64,000 nt of DNA from Nelumbo lutea. Taxonomy: Eukaryota; Streptophyta; Magnoliopsida; Proteales; Nelumbonaceae. This document shows, in pieces, positions 11,929-23,314 of the stretch. Below the pieces are notes generated by a model that did no database searches, was not told where the DNA came from, and was given only the letters and a program-made list of their open reading frames with translations. The translations under genes and the position numbers were made by a program. The stretch lies in the NCBI GenBank assembly GCA_022828595.1, contig JAKGHH010000007.1:39432356-39496355 (forward strand). Reading direction: 5' to 3'. The first letter of the stretch is position 1. The number at the start of each line of letters is the position of its first letter.

Positions 11929-12975
11929 TAAAATGAATGCCTTGAAAAACTTTTCTTTTGGTTATTGAATTAACGACCACAAAAGCAGCCTATGGGATTG
12001 TTTGTTTTTGGTTTTGGTAAGCATGGGATTTGGTGACGGAACATATCTCTAATTATGAGCCCAAAACACTCCAATCCACACATTTCTTTTTATACGAGAA
12101 GCAAGAGAGAGATAGAGAGAGGAGAGGGGAGAGAGAGAAAGGGTAGTTACAACTTACTATATAATATAATTGAAAGTTTTCAAGTTAGTCTTCTCGAATA
12201 TAATATGACTGAGGCTGTCCTCTCTCTGGGTTGCACATACCGTTGTTTGGAATCATCTGGTGTGCCAGTTCACCAAACTCAACACATTAATCCAAATACA
12301 AAGCTATGAGATTCCGAAGAATTAAATAATTGGATTTTCTTTTTATTTTGCTTTGATCATCAGTGGGCTCCTCTACTTAAATCAAGGAGAAAACTATATC
12401 TGTCTGAGCTCATATTGAGATTCTCCGACTTGATTAATGGTCTCTTGCTTCTCGAATAGCACCTTTGCATACGCAAGCGATAGGATTTCAATTTGGAATA
12501 TCTGATACAGGAAGAAGGTGTCCTTATAACTTAAGCCACTTGGAGCTGGAAAGACCCAGCCAGTTCAGACCGTACATCCGCCAGATGGCAAAATTTCTGG
12601 GTTCTAAGCATGTTCCATCTGTAGTTTGCATCAGCCATATGTCCATTATTTCTACCCACAACACACTACCCCCTGAGTTAAGAACATTTCTCACATAATA
12701 TTATGTAGGTGGATGAGATGTTCTCAATGTGTGGTTGTGATGTTATGCGAGTAGAGTTTTTGTAGGTAAGAGATCCAAACTCAATCCCTTGTAAGTATGA
12801 AATTGTTAAGTTATTGGAAGCATGCCTTGAAAGAAAGCTACTTCAATTTGCTGTTTGATGGCAGGAGAAACGTAGGCACCATTATAATGCAAAGAAATAG
12901 GATCAAGCCAACAAGACTTGTAAGAAACCATGCATGGTTTTCCAAGGCTTCAATTCCCCCTCAACAAAATAAAGG
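11929..12975. other. non-coding interval, nothing recognised
   Basis: Contains a purine-rich GA-repeat stretch at about 12100-12145. The open frames at 12055-12309 and 12465-12698 are unsupported: no motifs, no homologue recognised. The sequence composition is like flanking intergenic DNA. Confidence 0.5.
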
Positions 12976-13190
12976 GTTGAAACTTGAGAGTCCACATCAG
13001 CTCCCCACAAGAGGGTGTTTCACAACGTCCCACAGCACATCCCAGCCATGTATGTATTGGAAACATCTCCTAATGATGTTTCATCATTTCTTGTACTTAT
13101 CATCCAGAAATATTCCCAATACATGGATGGGATGTGCTGTGGAACGTTGTGGGGAATCCCCTTATAGGGGGCTGATGTGAACTCCAAACT
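12976..13190. mobile_element. foldback / long-inverted-repeat MITE-like element
   Basis: The two halves are inverted copies of each other. GAAACTTGAGAGTCCACATC near 12978 pairs with the complement of GATGTGAACTCCAAACTTG near 13164. Inside, GTCCCACAGCACATCCCAGC pairs with the complement of GGATGTGCTGTGGAAC. The arms are about 90 bp with a short loop near 13075-13105. No clear target duplication was found, so the class is unassigned. Confidence 0.7.
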
Positions 13191-13491
13191 TGAAACCACA
13201 TACATGGGTTCCCTCCATATGAGATGGGGCCATTCATTTGAAGTTAAGACAAAAAGATAAAAGCAAAACAAAAACATAAAATAGAAAGAAAGGGAGTAGC
13301 TTTGAAAATATATACTTAGAGAGGAACACATTATAATTCCATTATTACCATTATAGTGGAGATTTTGGGTTAATGCCTTGTGGTTTTTTCTCTTAACCTT
13401 AGAGAATTTTTTCACATTAAAAATCTATTTTATGTGTTTGTTTCTTCTCACTTTAACATTTCTTGATTATTAATTTGTTGCTTATTGTTAT
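13191..13491. other. non-coding interval, nothing recognised
   Basis: AT-rich sequence between the foldback element and the next hAT-like element. The minus-strand open frame 13020-13415 runs through the inverted repeat and is not considered a gene. Confidence 0.45.
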
Positions 13492-14572
13492 TAGTAATGG
13501 CAATTGGATAGGTTGAGTTGGGTTTGGTTTGGGATGAGCTTCAACCCGACCCATCTAACCCACCAACCCATTAAATGGGTTGGGTTCAATCCAAACCCGC
13601 CTTGACCCAATAGAACCCGTCCAAACCCATTAATCTTATATTTATGTACTTAAAACAAAAAACTAACTCCCATTTGACAAACAAGTTGGTCAGTTTGGGG
13701 GTAATAGTAGTTGTTATTTACACAAGTAGTGAAGGTTTAAATCACATTACATGCATATTAGTTTTACACAAGTGATGAAGCCATTTGACTATGTTTGGGT
13801 TTTTGGTTTGACCAAATCAGATTTGACTGAACCACTTATGTTCAAACCGGCCAGACCAACTTGAACTATCTAATTGGATTGTCTTCAAGCTAATTACATC
13901 AAGAGTGGTTGAACCGTTTGGATTCAAATCAGTCTAGTCGAACTAGACTAGACTGGTTCAATCAATGATGGATTGACTTGGACCAGCCCATATAAGGTTG
14001 TGCATGGGTTTGGGGCCTAACTACCAGGTCCAATGTAGGTCATGGGAAGTAAATCGGGTCGGTCCAGTTTTGGGTCGGTTTGTACGGATACATGTCGGAT
14101 TGGATGATCCAAGACGGGTCAAATCAGTCTGTCCGACTCCGATCGCATTCGAGTCAACCCATATTGGCCTGTCTGGATTGGGTTGGGTTCGGACTAGGCT
14201 GAACGACCTAAACGAAGCGAACGGAGGTGATTGGATCTATTCATATTTAGACCGAATAGAACTGGTCCGAACTCGGGTCAAGTTGATTTGGATTTATGTT
14301 GATTTGAGTGAAATGTGTTGATTCGAGGCAAAACTAATTTTAGTCAATAATTAATAGAAAATTAATACATTAATTATAAATTATTTCACTCAAATGAAGA
14401 AAATTAAAATAAAAATGGCTAAGGAATTAATACTTGTATCTTTAGTGGTTAACCCAATAGTTGTCCACAATCCAACCCGATCCAACCCATTTAAAATTGA
14501 CCCAATGGGTGATCAACCCATTTCCAACCCGCCAAATAAATGGGTGGATTGGGTGAGAAATTTCCACCCCTA
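13492..14572. mobile_element. degenerate hAT-type element with GGGTT-rich ends
   Basis: The left end TAGTAATGGCAAT and the right end, TAGGGGTGGAAAT on the other strand, match at most positions. Subterminal regions are arrays of 'gggttgggt' type words. After removing the MITE that sits on its right edge, the flanks are ATTGTTAT (13484-13491) and ACTGTTAC (14705-14712), which agree at 6 of 8 bases. No transposase remains. Confidence 0.6.
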
Positions 14573-14573
14573 A

Positions 14574-14702
14574 GGTTGCATTTGGTTTGAAGGAAAAAAT
14601 AGGGAAAGGAAGAATAAGGCAAGAAAACCTATACAAAATTTGTAAAGGTTTCCTTATATTTCCCTTCCTTTTCATACCTTTTCCTTCAAACCAAACATAG
14701 CC
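14574..14702. mobile_element. PIF/Harbinger-like (Tourist) MITE, 129 bp, copy 2
   Basis: Ends GGTTGCATTTGGTTTG and CAAACCAAACATAGCC, with TAA on both sides (14571-14573 and 14703-14705). It is the same family as 11305-11431. Its left TAA overlaps the last two bases of the hAT-type element ending at 14572. Confidence 0.85.
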
Positions 14703-15368
14703 TAACTGTTACTCTTATTCTATGTTCCATTGAGATTAGTTGGAAACAATCCATTTCACACTTTGCTGTGTAATGTGAAACAGAGTAATGTGGCTCCAGA
14801 ATACTTCCAACTTCTTAGTTTTTAGTTTTTACCATGCATTATACTAGCGTATTCTGAAGGCAAAAAGAGTGTTTTGTTAATGATTTCATTGTATTTTCGA
14901 AACTTACAATTAATTTATCCTACAAAGGTCCAAAATGGATGAGCCTCAAAGACCCTTTATACCTTGTTTGTATTTTATTAAAAATCCAGGTGATCAAGCA
15001 ACGAGACCTTACCATTTCTATACATTCTATTTCTGCTAGACCAGGTTGTTTCTCTCAAAATTGCCTTCACAGGCTTCACTGCATCTCTTTTTGGCTGATA
15101 TCGGCAACAAATATCAGATAAAAAATAGGATGTTGAAGAGCATTGTAACCATACCTTAAAGTACCGAAAGAGACTACATGATGAATTAACATCAATTGGG
15201 TACACCTAATCCAAAACAATTAGTCCAAAATAAGGTACAAACCCATTCGACATTTCTGCTTCTTAACGGATTCAAGTGGATGGTCGGTGGGGGCAGAAAT
15301 GTGAAGAAAAAAAGAAGAACGAAAAGCAAGCTCTTCATTTTCCTTGGGACGACCTTACATAGGATTTA
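14703..15368. other. non-coding interval, nothing recognised
   Basis: Unique-looking AT-rich sequence between two MITEs. Short open frames on both strands (14939-15205) overlap each other and show no motif. Confidence 0.45.
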
Positions 15369-15677
15369 AGGGTCCGTATGGTTTGTAGTCGGAATTGGAA
15401 TCGGAACTGCAATCTCTTAGAGTCGGAATTAGAATTGTCTATTTTCATAGTGTTTTTTGTTCAAATAGGAATTGGAATGTGAATAGAAATAAGCTGGAAT
15501 GGGATTTGATTCCCAAGTGAGGTGGAGGAAATAATCATTTTCCCAAATGGGCTGGGGAATGCCAAAGTACCAGGAATGGGAATGAGATTCTGATTCAGTC
15601 CAACCAAATAGTTAGAATCAAAATGGCTCATTCTGATTTGGATTTCTGACCCCTATTCCCGCAAACCAAACAGGCTG
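15369..15677. mobile_element. Harbinger-like MITE, 309 bp, GGAAT-rich family
   Basis: Ends AGGGTCCGTATGGTTTG and CAAACCAAACAGGCTG are inverted repeats. TTA flanks both sides (15366-15368 and 15678-15680). The interior repeats GGAATTGGAAT-like words. No coding potential. Confidence 0.8.
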
Positions 15678-15903
15678 TTAGTATTTTCTAGCATCCAAAA
15701 CAATGGTCAAGAGAGTACATTGAAAAAGCTATATAGAAAAATTTACCAAGAAAAAAAGAAAAGAACAAAGGGGAATTGGGTTTTGGGGAGCAGTGGATAT
15801 GAACAAAGCAATATTCCCAAAGCAAAAGCCCTCCAGTCATCATGCTAGAAACAAGTTGTAAAATTGAGGGTGATTATCTGAAATCTTTTTGTGTTAACAT
15901 TGA

Positions 15904-16291
15904 GGCCCTGTTCACTTTTCGGTAAGTTACTTATCCAAGTAAATGTAGTTACTTGGGTAAGCTTTTCCTGGGAAACACTTACCTGGGTAAGTGTATTTAC
16001 CCATGTTCTTTTATTTCTCATGTAAATAAGGCAATGGCCATTTTATTCATAAAAATCCATTATTGAAAGAGGCATTTTTGTCCCATTCAAGTGTTGGCAA
16101 CTTCCCCCTAGGTGGGAAAGTTATTTACCCGAGGAGATGGGTATTTATCCACCTAAGTGATACCCAAGAAAATAAACTTTCCTTGGTTCCACAGAAATCT
16201 GGAAAAAGAACATGGGGTTCTTGGTCAATGGGAACCAAAATCCCATTGACCAACTTTTCCCCCTCTCAAAATCCGAAAAAGGAACGCCCCC
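15904..16291. mobile_element. Harbinger-like MITE, 388 bp, copy 2
   Basis: Same family and orientation as 11529-11928, aligning from end to end. Ends GGCCCTGTTCACTTTTC and, on the other strand, GGGGGCGTTCCTTTTTC. Flanks TGA and TTA differ at one base, so the duplication is degraded here. Confidence 0.75.
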
Positions 16292-16477
16292 TTAGTAGTT
16301 TCAACTCTTTCTACCTCTACATTTTTAAGGCTTCTTTTTACCTCTGCACTGATTGCATGCCTACTTTTTATCTCACCCATTCAATTCTCAATAAAGGAGT
16401 TCTTTAGGGACATTCCACAATGTGAATGGTTTTGTTTTTTGAAACAACTACAATTACACCCCAAATGTTGTGGTAAA

Positions 16478-18080
16478 TGTTAGACAGTTATGCCCTTAGC
16501 TCCAATCAGATTGATGTATCTTTTGACATTTATTGTAAATAAATAAAGTACATAATTGATTTATATCATTATGGTGTGTTTCTATGTAATACCCTTAAAC
16601 TGAACACTTATGAGACTCGTGTTAGTGTAGAATCTTCACAGTCGTTGGATAGATTTGGGGAGATTTATCCTGCCAAGGCTAATACTGATGTGCCGCCAAG
16701 TTGGTTGGGGTGGCTTATCTCAGCTTCTAGGGTGAGACCTGAGCGGAACCAGACCAAATTCCAATATTGCCTTGGACCTTAAAGATAGATGAGCAAAACT
16801 GGAATGTTACACCTGACCCCTACACTCGATTATGGTACTGCAATAAGTGTCGGATTCGGCTGTCTTTGTTATGCCAATCAGTGAGATCCTTAAAGGGGGT
16901 CAAAACCTAGGTATGTTGGGACAGTCCGAGAATTCATTTGAGTGGATGATCATAGTGACAAGATCAGCCCCTTTATCGGACAAAGTGAATGATCAGGGAA
17001 ATGCACTCTCTCTTATGGAAACCTAAATTATCGATAGTAGATTTCAAATGTGTTTGAAATTTGATTTTGCAAAATATATTTATATAGAGATATACGAGAT
17101 ATACTTATATATTATGGTTTCACAAATTGTTTGCAAAAGGTTTTAATTCCCGGGATCCATGTGAGTAGAGAGTGCAACACTATACCTTGCAGCCGAGGGA
17201 GAGGTCATCTCTTGTCAGGTAGTTTTTTATCATTAAGGGCTGAGAGATTAAGTGTAAGACCATTGAGGGTTATACCTGATGGGCTAATCTTGCATCTATC
17301 CACAGTCCTTGGGCCTTTATAAGATGGCTGGACCCAAGGACCATCTAGTGTAAATGTTGGGCCCATTAAGAGCCCATAGTGATGGACTCAAGAGTTCATT
17401 GTACTCAGCAGTGAATTTGGCCAAGCCTTGTAACAGAGGCTAGGCTGAACCCATGTGGCTGATGTGTAGATCAATGATAGGGTCCCACGCCATACATAGA
17501 GAGCCAAGCTAGCTAGTATTAAATAGAAAGTGAGTCTAAAAGCTTAATGGGCCTAAAAGCTCATTTCGAACTGGTTAATTAGATTAATTAAATAGGGGCG
17601 GATTGGGGATTTGGATCAAAAAATAAGGATAAGAGGTTAACACTTATCCATTTAAAGAGTCCAAATCCAAATGGAGATTTGGATTAGGGAACTCCTAATT
17701 TGATTAGGAATGGCTGATCTTGATCTGTAGATAAGATAAGGGATCATCCTTATCACTTAAAGAGTTTAGATTTGATCCAAATAAAGATTTGGATCAAGAG
17801 ACTCCTAATCAGATTAGGAGGTCATCTCTTTAAGGCGATAAATAGAGAGCAGGGCGGATCTGAAAAATACACACACAAAAACAACACAGAAGACAACTCA
17901 GTTTGACTATTTCTGCATTCAGTTCTTTCTCTCCCTACTCTTGGCTGCCCACCCTGTTCGATCTTCATTTCTTGGAACTAATCAAGATTTGATCTTGATA
18001 TTGTTTCTTGCTAGAAGAAACAATTCTGAAGTTGTACTCACTACCCCATTCGATTCTTGTTGAAGAATCAGAGGCTCTAA
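16478..18080 (+). repeat. degraded copia LTR of the same family as the elements at 40877-59489
   Basis: Starts TGTTAGACAGTTATGCCCTT and follows the order of the roughly 1.9-kb LTRs further right. Shared landmarks are GAGACTCGTGTTAGT, CTCGATTATGGTACTGCA, CCCGGGATCCATGTGAGTAG and AGGGAGAGGTC. The last part (the GAAGAACAC to CCCTTCA end seen in the full copies) is missing, so the LTR is truncated near 18080. A TATA-like GATAAATAGAGAG lies at about 17840. The short open frames inside (16576-16782, 17131-17322, 18008-18199) are not genes. Confidence 0.85.
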
Positions 18081-18417
18081 AACAAAAACAATTACACCCC
18101 AACCCTAGTGGTAAAGACATGGTATCAAATCTCATTGCCACCAGGGTTAATGAGGTTAAGGGGATGGGGAATGATCTATACCCATTCTATAGCTTATAAA
18201 ACAAAAAAAAAAAGAAAAAAGAAAAAAATATGTACATAACAAAAATGTATAATTTTTGTTGATATGTCTCTATTTTATAAGATAAAATCATTCACATTGT
18301 CGAACACCCACTTAATTTATACTCCTGGTGTAATATTTGTTTTTTTTCTTTTGTCTTATGAGTTGTTAATAATAAAAACGATGAATGATTTGGGGTATGT
18401 GTACCCTTTGAAACCTC

Positions 18418-18750
18418 ACTAGTAAGTGCGCACATGCCTTACACGTGGCAATTTTGTATGATGATGATGATGACAGCAAATAATATGATTCAATATTTTC
18501 TACATCTTTTATATTTTTTCCTATAAAAATTATTTTTATTTGTCACACTTTTCTTTTAATACAATGAATATATGATATTAGAGATGTGCCCAAATGCTTC
18601 CTACGATATTTTTTTTTTTTTATATACTTTTGTGTATTTTCATATTTTTTAACTTTTATTTATTATTTAATTGACATCAAAGATTGATACATTTGACCCA
18701 AGAGGTTGAATAATTGACTTGCCACCAAACACTAAAATAATATAATCTTT
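18418..18750 (+). repeat. diverged interspersed repeat, copy 1
   Basis: Starts near CACTAGTAAGTGCGCACATG. It aligns with 19100-19445 through words such as TTTGTCACACTT, ATTAGAGATGTGCCCAAAT and GACATCAAAGATT, and through ACATTTGACCCAAGAGGTTG. The CACTAGT...GCACATGC...ACGTG start also appears inverted near 34840-34885. TE class not assigned; no inverted terminal repeats confirmed. Confidence 0.65.
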
Positions 18751-19099
18751 GGTTTGGTTTTAAAATTTTATTTTACTAGCAAGTAAACCCATGTAAATGC
18801 ATGGGTTGAATAGAAATTTATTACTTGAGTTTGGGTTAGAAAATTTCGGTTTTGATATCAATTTGGATCTAAGTTCCATATTAAGGTTGAGTTGGCTCTT
18901 AACCTAACCCAATATAATCGTGAGATCCATTTGATTTATTCATTTGCTTTATTAAGAGATTCAAAAGGTATATTCGATAATGGAGATTTGAAAGGAAAGA
19001 AGGGTTATGAACATTAACTATTAGGGAGAAGGGGATAAGAATGATTTTATTAGAGAAAATTAAGACCTTAAGAGGTTTTTTATTGTAACTTTTTACATT

Positions 19100-19445
19100 T
19101 TTTATAACTGAAAGTGTGGATGTGCTTTACATGTAATAATTTTTTTATGATAATGCTGACGATAGTAAACAATATATTTTCAAAATTTTATACAATTTTT
19201 TATATTTATGTCTATAAAAATTATCCTTATTTGTCACACTTATTTTTGTTTGACGTCATAAATATACAATATTAAAGATGTGCCTAAATATTTCCTACAA
19301 AATTTATTGTATTTTTATACTTTGTGTTCTCATCTTTTTTAATTTGTATTATTATTTAATTATGACAAATCGACATCAAGGATTTGCACATTTGACCGAA
19401 AAGGTTGAAATGTTGGCTTGCTACCAAACAGGAAAATAACTCCAT
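19100..19445 (+). repeat. diverged interspersed repeat, copy 2
   Basis: Direct, diverged copy of 18418-18750. Shared words are GTGCTTTACATGTAATAATT (compare GTGCGCACATGCCTTACACG), TTTGTCACACTT, GATGTGCCTAAATATTTCCT, and GCACATTTGACCGAAAAGG. Confidence 0.65.
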
Positions 19446-20329
19446 TTTGGGTTGATTTTAAATTTTATTGTATTTCGGTTAACACCGTGCTACATCATTT
19501 CCTATTAGATATGATATATGTGTTATTTTATATTTAATCCATGTTCAGTTTTTACATTTTTTATTTATGCAAATATTAAAAATTTTGATTTTAGGCCAAA
19601 ATTGCTTTTTTTTTTCAAAAATAACAGATCGAGGTGCCTTAGGACGCAAAGGTCTAAAAAAGTAATCTAAAAAAAAAATCACCTCAATTGGATATGGGAG
19701 TACAAAATTATGGCCTCTCGAAATTTACATACATGCAATTCACAACCTGGTGATTAGTTCAACCATCCGGATCAACAATTTGTTGACTCCATCAACAGTT
19801 TTTGGTGGAAAGTCGGATTTTGCTAGAACCGGAACCAGAAAATCAAGCAGATGATAGTTCGAATGATTCGACCATCTAAGTCAACGGCAGGTTGAAAACC
19901 TTGATATATACAACAAAATTGTCATTTAGCAACAGTTCAAAATTGTTATCAAAAACCAAATAAACCTATTGCCTAAATGTTTTACTTACACATGGAGGTT
20001 AAAAATATTTCTCAATTATGTGCATCACGATTCAACTTAATAACTTCTGAAAATTACCTCCCAAAAAAAACACTATTTATCATGTTCTTGAGAAACAGAA
20101 GTATAATCACATCCAATTTCCTGCCCAAATTCTTTCTCAAAGGCTCCTTCCTCGTTGGAACTTGGAACCACTTCCATTTTCTTGTGCGAGGACTGAAAGT
20201 ATGGAGAGTACGTGTCTTGGGGATTGAAACCATGATGTGGGTCATAAGATTTCTATCGTCGCCATGGCCGTTGCTGGGCGACGTCGGTTCATCCATCCGG
20301 CTTTAAATTTATGTCTGGCCACTCCCCCC
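19446..20329. other. non-coding interval upstream of the IDH-like relic
   Basis: AT-rich at first, then mixed. The overlapping open frames at 19977-20306 on both strands show no recognisable motif. If the exon at 20330 was once a gene start, its promoter would lie here, but no convincing TATA box stands out. Confidence 0.4.
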
Positions 20330-20553
20330 ATGCCGTCGTTAATCCTCAGACGCGTTCTTTGTAGCCGTTCAGTTCAGCAGATTTCAACTGCATTGATCGA
20401 AAGCTAGCCCTAATTCCATTGGGTTTATCTCGTCTCCTGGCCAGTTCAGACTATTTCTTCCTCCGCTTCATCCACTCAGTCGATCCAAGCGACTCTGTTT
20501 CCTGGCGACGAATTCGGGCCTGAAATTGCTGATTCCGTAAAGCAGGTTGGTTC
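20330..20553 (+). pseudogene. exon-1 relic resembling NAD-dependent isocitrate dehydrogenase catalytic subunit
   Basis: From ATG at 20330 one frame reads MPSLILRRVLCSRSVQQIST, a plausible mitochondrial presequence, and soon meets a TAG. A different frame then gives SASSTQSIQ followed by ATLFPGDEFGPEIADSVKQ, ending at a GT (CAG/GTTGGT, 20551-20555) where plant IDH genes are expected to have their first intron. NAD-IDH has PGDGIGPEIA at this place, so D-E-F here replaces D-G-I. The presequence and the catalytic N-terminus are in different frames, so at least one indel has occurred. No later exons were seen in the window. Known role of the intact enzyme: isocitrate to 2-oxoglutarate in the mitochondrial TCA cycle. 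Identification rests on one short motif and is moderate. Confidence 0.5.
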
Positions 20554-20789
20554 CCGCCGGCGCCTCGATCCACTGGTCTCTCTTGTTTATTTCTCCGCCT
20601 ATTCTTACTTGCTTCTGTTCGTTTTCATTCTTCATATTTGTGTCCGATTATGTTAAAGTTTTACAAAATTCAGCCATATCCAATTAATCATGAACGATAT
20701 TTGCTTATTTACCATCATAATCAGGTGTTGTTTCTTCTATTTCACCTTCTTAAAACACTTCTTATGGTCAATTGGTATCGGTAGTCGGT

Positions 20790-21540
20790 ACGCAGAAAAT
20801 TGTTAGAAATGATACATTGATACTGGCGATAGCTTCAGGATAGGGGTGATCATGGGCCGGCCTGGGTCGGGTTTTACACTTATGATAAGGGGTATAACTT
20901 AGGCCCAAGCCCAAACTGGCCCGGGGTTCTAAGCCTAAAACATAAGCCCCAGCCCAGGTCTATAGGGTCCGGACCGGGCCAGGACTGATTCTAGGCCAAT
21001 GTCACTCATATATAAAATATTACACATCTATATATTAAATGACATAACATGCATATAAACTTATTTTATACATTATATAATATAAAATATTACATATAAT
21101 ATAAATTATACATATCATGTTATAATATTTATATATAAAATATATAATGTAATGTAAAATAACATCTATACATATGTATACATTATACACAAAATTATAA
21201 ATTTAAATACATATGGGCTGGGCCAGACCTAGGCTGGGCTTGAAGTATTAAGCCCAAGCCCGACCCTAAAATTTATGGGCCTGATGTAGGCCTGGGCCTG
21301 GGCCAGGGCCGGGCCTGAACACAAAACCCTGGCCCAAGCCCGAAATTTTCAGGTCAGGCTTGTGCGGGCCGGGTTGAAATGATCACCCTTGGATATTGAT
21401 CTGGAAAAATCCAATAGAATTAAAGTAATAGGTCTAAAGACATCTGATTTATTAAGACTTAGAACAATTTAATGAGGGAACATCATTTATATGGTCAAAC
21501 GCGTTAAGTAGGTCCCATGAAGTTACAGAATTTCTGATAA
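20790..21540 (+). repeat. repeat copy 1 (filled site), paired with 33895-34085
   Basis: Left part AAATTGTTAGAAATGATA and right part ATCTGGAAAAATCCAATAG, then ATATGGTCAAACGCGTTAAG. Both match the continuous sequence at 33895-34085, which lacks the 550-bp hAT-like insert. Follows the IDH-like relic in what would be intron 1. Confidence 0.7.
20841..21390. mobile_element. non-autonomous hAT-like element, about 550 bp
   Basis: The left end TAGGGGTGATCATGGGCC and the right end, AAGGGTGATCATTTCAACCC on the other strand, are inverted repeats. Subterminal sequences are rich in GGCCTGGGCC words around an AT-rich centre. Comparison with the unoccupied copy at 33895-34085 shows that a single interruption was introduced at GGATA. 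The flanking duplication is imperfect (TCAGGATA and CTTGGATA), so the exact ends are uncertain by a few bases. Confidence 0.75.
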
Positions 21541-21962
21541 TGGCAAGAAATGATTCCAAGATTGATTCTCTCCAGCAGCGGCAATCTTCATCCCATCGAA
21601 GCCTACATCATTGCTCACCCCATTGATTCTCTCTGTGATTCCCCATTTTGAGCCGTAATCTGGTGGAAAAATTCTTGGATGGTTAATAAATAAAAATAAT
21701 TGATAGATGAATATCACTATTCGCTGGGATAGGTACTAAGTTGACATTTTTTGAAGTTTAAGTATTGGATTAGCATGTTTTGAAGTTTATGGACTAAAGT
21801 GAGAATATGCCCAAAGTACAAGGTATTAATGTGCAATTTTCTTTATCTAAGGAGAATTTGATTTTGGTGATCCTGTGTGTATTTTTGACTTCGTGTTTTC
21901 AAACTGCCATTGACCAAGACGATCTAATCACTCAAGCCATCACCCCCAATCATGATTCTAAG
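21541..21962. other. non-coding interval, nothing recognised
   Basis: Follows the repeat copy; no motif or structural RNA seen. The minus-strand open frame 21523-21717 has no recognisable feature. Confidence 0.4.
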
Positions 21963-22489
21963 TAGGGGTGCAAATGGATATCTGATCCGATCCGAGATCT
22001 GATCCTATTTTGTTGAATTCGGATCACCCCAGTTTGAATCGGATCGGATAATAGGATTTGATCATAAATCGGATCGGATTTGGATCACCCCTATCCGATC
22101 CAAGAAGATCCAACCCAATATAATAATGCATATATATGTTATTTATTTATTTATAAATATATTATTTATATTGTATTTTTATAAATTTGTTATACTATTT
22201 ATCTTTTTATAAAAACATGTATATATATGATGAAAATAATTTAAAATACTTGTACATTTTGTTTTTTTTTTCTTTTTTAAATTGGTATATTTTATTTTTT
22301 TTAATAATTTATTAATTTTTAAAGAAATCAAGTCGAATCAGATTAGATCGAAAGATCTAACTTACCAATAGGATTCAAATTCAGGTCGAGGCCTATCAGA
22401 TCTGATCGGATCAGATCTGCTATGAACAGTGTTGGATCAGATTCAAATATACCCTTACGCGAATCTGGTCCAATCCATTCACATCCCTA
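21963..22489. mobile_element. non-autonomous hAT element, 527 bp
   Basis: The left end TAGGGGTGCAAATGGAT and the right end, TAGGGATGTGAATGGAT on the other strand, are inverted repeats. The 8 bases ATTCTAAG at 21955-21962 recur exactly at 22490-22497. Subterminal GATCGGATC words surround an AT-rich centre. Non-coding. Confidence 0.9.
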
Positions 22490-22497
22490 ATTCTAAG

Positions 22498-23314
22498 TAT
22501 GATTTAGTAAAACCTCACTTTTGACAAAAAAGCTTTGGTCAAGAATTGTCTAGCCCGAACAGTTGAACCGTCGACCCATTTGACTTGGTCATCAGGTCAT
22601 GGGTTATACATTGAAACTTTTGAATGCCGTAACTATTCATTCAATTGTCCGATATGATTGAGGTGATATTTATGGATTTGAAATGATTTATTGATATCTA
22701 TGTGTCCAAGGGCCTGAGAAACCTTGGCCCACTACTTTTATCCAATAAAAACTATTTGGCCACAAATCCAAATTTTTAGCATTATTACTGACATGTCACA
22801 GTCTAACCCATTTGACCAAGATAGTCGAACTAGTGACCTATAGCCCAAAAGCATAAGTGATTCAGTCTTTGGGTTGGTTTACAAAACATTTTAGCTGTTT
22901 TGTCCATAGCTATTGTCCCCCAATTAAAAGATATAGATCCTGGTTTTCTTGTAGTTGTTGAAACATTCAATGCAAACAAATGTTCATGAGCTAAATATAA
23001 AATAAAATTTAACGTAACTTATAACAAACTAATAAAAAATAAATTATATTTATGTCTTAAAAGGCAAAAACCCCAAAAGCATTGGGTTTTCCTCTTTTTT
23101 CTTTTATTTTTCTTTCTATATTTTTAAACATCTTCATCATTGAATTTAAATATTTAGTAGCTTTTTACATAGTTTTCTTCATTTTTCTATATCTTATTAT
23201 ATTATTTGTGATGTCACAAGTTGACACTATTTTTATCAAGGTGGTTGAACTGTTAATTTGTGTGACCCGAAGGCAAAAGGGTTCCATTTTTTGGTCATTT
23301 TTAAAAGAACTTGT
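22498..23314. other. non-coding AT-rich interval, nothing recognised
   Basis: Contains two loosely similar stretches with 'tttgacc..gtagttgaac' wording (about 22550 and 22800). The open frame 23082-23330 is hydrophobic by AT-richness only and is not supported. Confidence 0.4.

Noticed and set aside
12055..12309. 84-residue open frame with basic N-terminal part
   Set aside because: The GA-repeat accounts for the RERGEGRERKG stretch, and no homology, splice context or promoter was seen.
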